Source: Sipunculus nudus (lineage: Eukaryota; Annelida; Sipuncula; Golfingiida; Sipunculidae). From it: a stretch of DNA of 64,000 bases. Positions 60,478 to 64,000 of the stretch are shown one piece after another. Each line of letters opens with the position of its first letter. Positions within the stretch are counted from its first letter, which is position 1. Location: contig CM049312.1 in the NCBI GenBank assembly GCA_026874595.1, positions 49,913,429-49,977,428 of the forward strand, written 5' to 3'. The translations under genes were made by a program, and so were the position numbers. The notes under the pieces were generated by a model that was not told the DNA's origin, made no database searches, and saw only the letters and a list, made by a program, of their open reading frames with translations.

Positions 60478-60571
60478 GTACTCTTCATGGACCAAGCTTC
60501 TTTTAAGGAGTACACAGACAATGAAGGATGGCTGGATGCTAAAGAAGATGAAGAAGACCTGCTCACAAATG
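60478..60571 (+). CDS. SETD6: SETD6-like methyltransferase, internal exon 5 of 5 seen
   Basis: This 94-bp exon encodes VLFMDQASFKEYTDNEGWLD followed by an acidic run (AKEDEEDLLTN). SETD6 proteins show TTLKVLxMxxxEFKE followed by an acidic, variable linker here, so the join to exon 4 (TTLK|VLFMD) is natural. The acceptor is TCCCTAG|GTACTC; the donor is AATG|GTATTC at 60572, a weaker site that leaves a phase 1 intron. Without splicing the frame stops after GIPL, so a further exon is expected beyond the window or was not recognised in 60572-64000. The first bases of the exon match the repeat unit of the minisatellite that precedes it (59943-60477). Confidence 0.85.
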
Positions 60572-60854
60572 GTATTCCATTATGACATTCATTTAAATAC
60601 ATAGTATACCTTCATTCATCTGAACACCTGAGGGGACTTCATGTTTGTACAATGCTCAAGGGATGAGAGGTACACATTTGTTCTGTTTGAACATTATGTG
60701 GTTGAGTTGTCCTATGTTGTATGTAATAAATCATTAAAGCAATCATTTACCATCAGGACCAAGCCCACTAGGCAAACAATAAACACCAGAAACCTCTGGA
60801 AAATTATAATTAAATGTTTAGCTCAGCTGACTCTAAGGTGAAGTGATGATTTTT
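60572..60854 (+). other. SETD6 intron start, no repeat recognised
   Basis: Short stretch after the donor; at 60815 TTTAGCTCAGCTGACTCTAA is a family-A-like 5' fragment. Confidence 0.45.
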
Positions 60855-62223
60855 TTAGGAAACCTGTGAGCTTTTGCAATAGTGTGGCATCGTCTATTGT
60901 CCGCTGTCCGTCGTCTGTACATTAACCCATACTATCTAGAAAACGGCAAGAGTTAGCATCACGAAATTTTATGCAAAAAATTAGTCATCTAAAAAACTAT
61001 CAGATTTTGCTTATTTTTTGGCTAACTGCATTTTCTTAGATTTTTTAGGGAAAAAGCTAAAAAGCTTTAAAAATCTTCTTCTCCAAAACTGTTCAGCCAA
61101 ATTGTCCAATATTTCAGAGAAATGATTCATGGAACAATCTTTCTCAAGTTTGTTCGAATGGTTTAAGTTTGGTGTTTTTAGGCCAAGTTCAGGATGTTGA
61201 ACTTGTCCAAAAAAGCATACTAAAATTACAATCTCAGAAACGGCTGGAGCTATCACCACCAAATTTTATGCCAATGTTGGTCACATGGGTCATATCTGGA
61301 ACTGAGGTATAGGTGGTGCCACCTGCATCAGCCTTTATTGTAGGGGGGTCATCAGTGCCACAGTGACAGCTACAAAAAACTTCTTCTCTGAAACCATTTG
61401 GCCAAATTGTTTAATATCGCACAGAAATAATCCTAGGGTAGTGCTTTCTGAAGTTTGTTCAAATGGTCTCAGTTCAGTGACTTTTGGCTGTGTTATGGAA
61501 AGTTGAATTTAGTCATATGCTGTAACAGCCCATTTTTTACTCAGTGGCTACAAAGATCTTCTTCTCAAAAACCACTGGGCCAAATTCTTAAATCTTAGAC
61601 ATTATTTATCCTTAGATATTGATAATTCAAGTCTGTTCAAATTGGTTTGGTTCAGTGATTTTTGGCTGAGTTATGGGAAGCCTAACTTAGCCATTTTGCT
61701 GTAGTTTCCCATATAACATATAAACCTGCAAAACGTTTTTTGACTGATGCCACTGAGGCCAATTTGTTAAATATTTTACAAGAATAATCCTCTGAATAAG
61801 TCTTATAATAATTGTCTTTTATGGTTCCAAAGAATGAATTTTGGCTGACTTATAAAGATTGAATTGAGTCATTTTACCGTATATGTAAGCTCTGTGAAGC
61901 AGATACATCTAGCCTGGTACCAATTTATCAGCATCTGTTGCATCATGCCTCTATAGACATTTAGATTTCAGGTTATCTATGGTTAATATTGAAAGGAATG
62001 TTTTTTAAAAGCTTTTAAAAAATGTAGATTTATAATTTTAGATATTCTTCATGCCAGGCAATGTTTACAATCACAGGTATACAGCTCTCTGTGGGTATAT
62101 AAAGACGGCTGTACACAGATTATAAATAATTGGTATCCATTCTCAACTTAATTCAAGATTTTGCCATCAGTGAGATGTATCTGTATTATAATTATGCATT
62201 CAATATGCATCTGTAGTAATTTT
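60855..62223 (+). mobile_element. Family-B element, 5' part and body
   Basis: Starts TTAGGAAACCTGTGAGCTTT and GTCCGCTGTCCGTCGTC, then body modules including GGTGGTGCCACCTGCATCA. 62112-62140 is an empty site for the family-D insertion. No 3' palindrome here; the next copy begins at about 62224. Confidence 0.65.
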
Positions 62224-63440
62224 TAGCGAATGTTAGCTAATGCAATGATGTGGCAGTGTCTCCTCTGTATGTTGACCCATACTTTTTCAAAAACAACTGG
62301 AGCTAGCACAATTGTTCAATATTTCACCGAAATAATCTTTTATACCATCTTGTTCATGTTTTTTTAAATGGTTCAAGTTCGGTGAATTTTGGCCGAGTTA
62401 CAGGAAGTTGAACTTAGTCATCTGTCCAAAAAAGCACACTAAAATGACAGTCTCAGAAACGGCCAGAGCTATCATCACCAAATATTATGCCAGTGTTGGT
62501 CACATGAGTCATATATGAAATTCAGGTATTGGTGGTGCCACCTGCATTGACCTTTTTTTGTACTGGGGTCATTGGTCATCTGTACATTAACCCATAATTT
62601 CTCAGGAATAGCAGGAGCTACCATCCCCAGATTTTTTATGCAATAATCTGTCCCATATCAAATTTTGTGGGATTCGGCTTATTTCTTTGCTATCTGCATT
62701 TACTTAGATTTTTTAGGAAAAAAGCTGAAAAACCTTTAAAGGTCTTCTACTTGTAAACGGTCCAGCCAAATTGTTCAATATTTTACAGAAATGATCCCAG
62801 AGGCAAGCCCTCTCAAGTTTGTTAAAATGGTTTGCATTTGATGAATTTTAGTGGAGGTACATGAATTTGAACAGTCATTTGGCAAAGTAAGCATACTGAC
62901 AAAGTAATCTAAGAAATGACAGAAGCTAGCATTACCAAGTATTGTGCAAATGTTGGTCACATGACTCATATTTGAAGTTGCAGATTTTGTGGTGCCAACT
63001 ACATTGACCTGTTTTTTTATGGGCAAAAACCTCATAATTTTAGCCTCTTTCAGCTTAAAATGTTTCTGATGGAACTGTCAAGTTGAATTGTTGAATTTTT
63101 TCAAAGGAATTATCCTATGGACAAGGTTCTTTCAGTTATAACAAAGAAGATTGAGTTTGTTGATTTTTGGTTGAGTCGTGAAAAGCTTAAGTTGGTCTTA
63201 TGGCCATTATTATGTCTCTTTCAAACCGAGGACTGCAATAGTGTTCTTCTACAAAATTATTGTTTCAGATGTAACTTCTGTAACATTGCACAAAAATTAT
63301 TCTTAGGTGGCCTTTGTTCAAGTTTACTTGAATGATTTTTGGCAGAATTATTGGACCTTTAACAATGAAGGGACTTCATCTTTTATTATTCTAGATATAT
63401 TGATAAAAAGTTTATGAATATGTCAGCTTGAAAAAAAGCA
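62224..63440 (+). mobile_element. Second family-B-like copy
   Basis: Starts TTAGCGAATGTTAGCTAATG; modules with GGTGGTGCCACCTGCATTG (62530) and later repeats that include an empty site for the hAT at 34450 (GAAAAGCTTAAGTTGGTC at 63179). Confidence 0.6.
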
Positions 63441-64000
63441 TTTTAGCCAAAGTTTTTCAGTATGTATAAACAGATTTACCAACAGGCCAAGATTGTGTCT
63501 GTATCTTTTAAATAGGTTAAGAAACTGCCAACTGTTTCAGATTTGGCAACAGATCAAGAGTTCATTCAGTGCAGCCAGATATAGGTCAAGAGTTCAATCA
63601 GTGCAGCCAAGCACAAGGCATGTGATCACCTCATGGGTGACGTGAAAACCTCATGAGCACCATGTGATCACCTCATAGGTAGCATGTGATCACCTCATGG
63701 GTGTCATGCCCCTCAGGGCTGCATGTGGTGCCAATCTGTGAGCTTATGCAATGGTGTGGCTACTATTTCAGATTTGGCAACAGGCCAAAAGTCAGCCAGG
63801 ATCTATTTATAGCTTTGGCAGACTGCCAACTGTATCAGATTATGCAACAGGTCAAAAGTTCATTCAATGCAGCCAGGTACAGGACAAAAGTTCACTGAGT
63901 CTAGCCAGGTGCAGGTCAAGAGTTTACTCAGTGCAGTAGCTTGAGCCAGAAATTTGTCTAAGACACAGGGCGCTGCATTTCTCACCTAAGCCTGGTCAGC
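63441..64000 (+). repeat. GGCAGACTGCCAACTGT / CAGTGCAGCCAGGTACAGG repeats
   Basis: Same family as 39483-40048 and 51720-52080, including GATCACCTCATGGGTG units at 63620-63720. It runs off the window. Confidence 0.65.

Larger units (their letters stand above)
21911..60571 (+). other. SETD6: SETD6-like gene, partial span (five internal exons)
   Basis: This is the span from the first to the last exon recognised. The concatenated exons give about 211 residues that align, from memory of the family, with the middle and C-terminal half of SETD6, a class VII SET-domain protein-lysine N-methyltransferase that in vertebrates monomethylates RelA and H2A.Z. All internal introns are phase 0 if the first exon starts at 21911. 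Each has GT-AG ends. Intron sizes are 23,908, 1,000, 5,539 and 7,580 bp, and nearly everything in them is repetitive. The N-terminal SET exons and the final exons are not in view, and no promoter can be assigned. I read the gene as intact in the part seen because no exon contains a stop or frameshift. Confidence 0.88.

Noticed and set aside
60264-60506. 80-residue frame running into exon 5
   Set aside because: It is in a different frame from the SETD6 exon and reads the minisatellite.

Overview
The window is AT-rich animal DNA: one spliced protein gene buried in a very dense, nested layer of transposable elements and tandem repeats. The repeat style (many families with TGTCCGTC-rich 5' ends and terminal palindromes, CACTG-ended CACTA elements, hAT and MITE families) suggests a marine invertebrate, most likely a bivalve mollusc. 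That species call is inference, not a database match.

The only convincing host gene is on the + strand: five internal exons (21911-22168, 46077-46175, 47176-47277, 52817-52897, 60478-60571) of a SETD6-like protein-lysine N-methyltransferase. Together they encode the C-terminal half of the SET domain (ADILNH and NTYG motifs) and the first part of the Rubisco-LSMT-type substrate-binding domain. The N-terminal exons must lie left of the window, or were missed in 1-21910, and the C-terminal exons lie to the right. The four internal introns are about 23.9, 1.0, 5.5 and 7.6 kb, and most of that length is mobile DNA.

Layout. 1-3055: ends of several rolling-circle-like elements and a polypyrimidine tract. 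3160-3424: piggyBac-type MITE with TTAA duplications. 3528-6288: hAT element with a perfect 8-bp duplication, carrying a nested family-A element. 7560-21868: a 73-bp satellite split by a 9.6-kb CACTA element (9839-19455) that itself carries two more family-A elements; the satellite ends about 40 bp before the first SETD6 exon. 22169-46076 (intron): families A, B, C, D, E, F and G, a pogo-type element (32457-33339), a second hAT element (34450-38026) with a broken transposase remnant and a TTA-flanked MITE inside it, and a full family-A element (40049-43339). 46176-60477: further B, C and D copies, a second TTA-flanked MITE, and a minisatellite built from copies of the splice-acceptor region of the last exon. 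60572-64000: more B-family and related repeats.

The most unusual signal is a set of at least six non-coding families (called A-G here) whose bodies differ but which share one terminal grammar: a 5' end starting TT with a terminal palindrome, usually followed by TGTCCGTC-type microsatellite DNA, and a 3' palindrome a few bases before a terminal CTTG, CTAG or CTGG that is followed by T. Empty-site copies inside this same window show that three insertions occurred without any target duplication, next to a T. This is what non-autonomous Helitron/Helentron (rolling-circle) elements do. Many of the families also share an internal module of about 140 bp centred on the palindrome GGTGGCGCCACC. No RNA genes, CRISPR arrays or viral genes were recognised.
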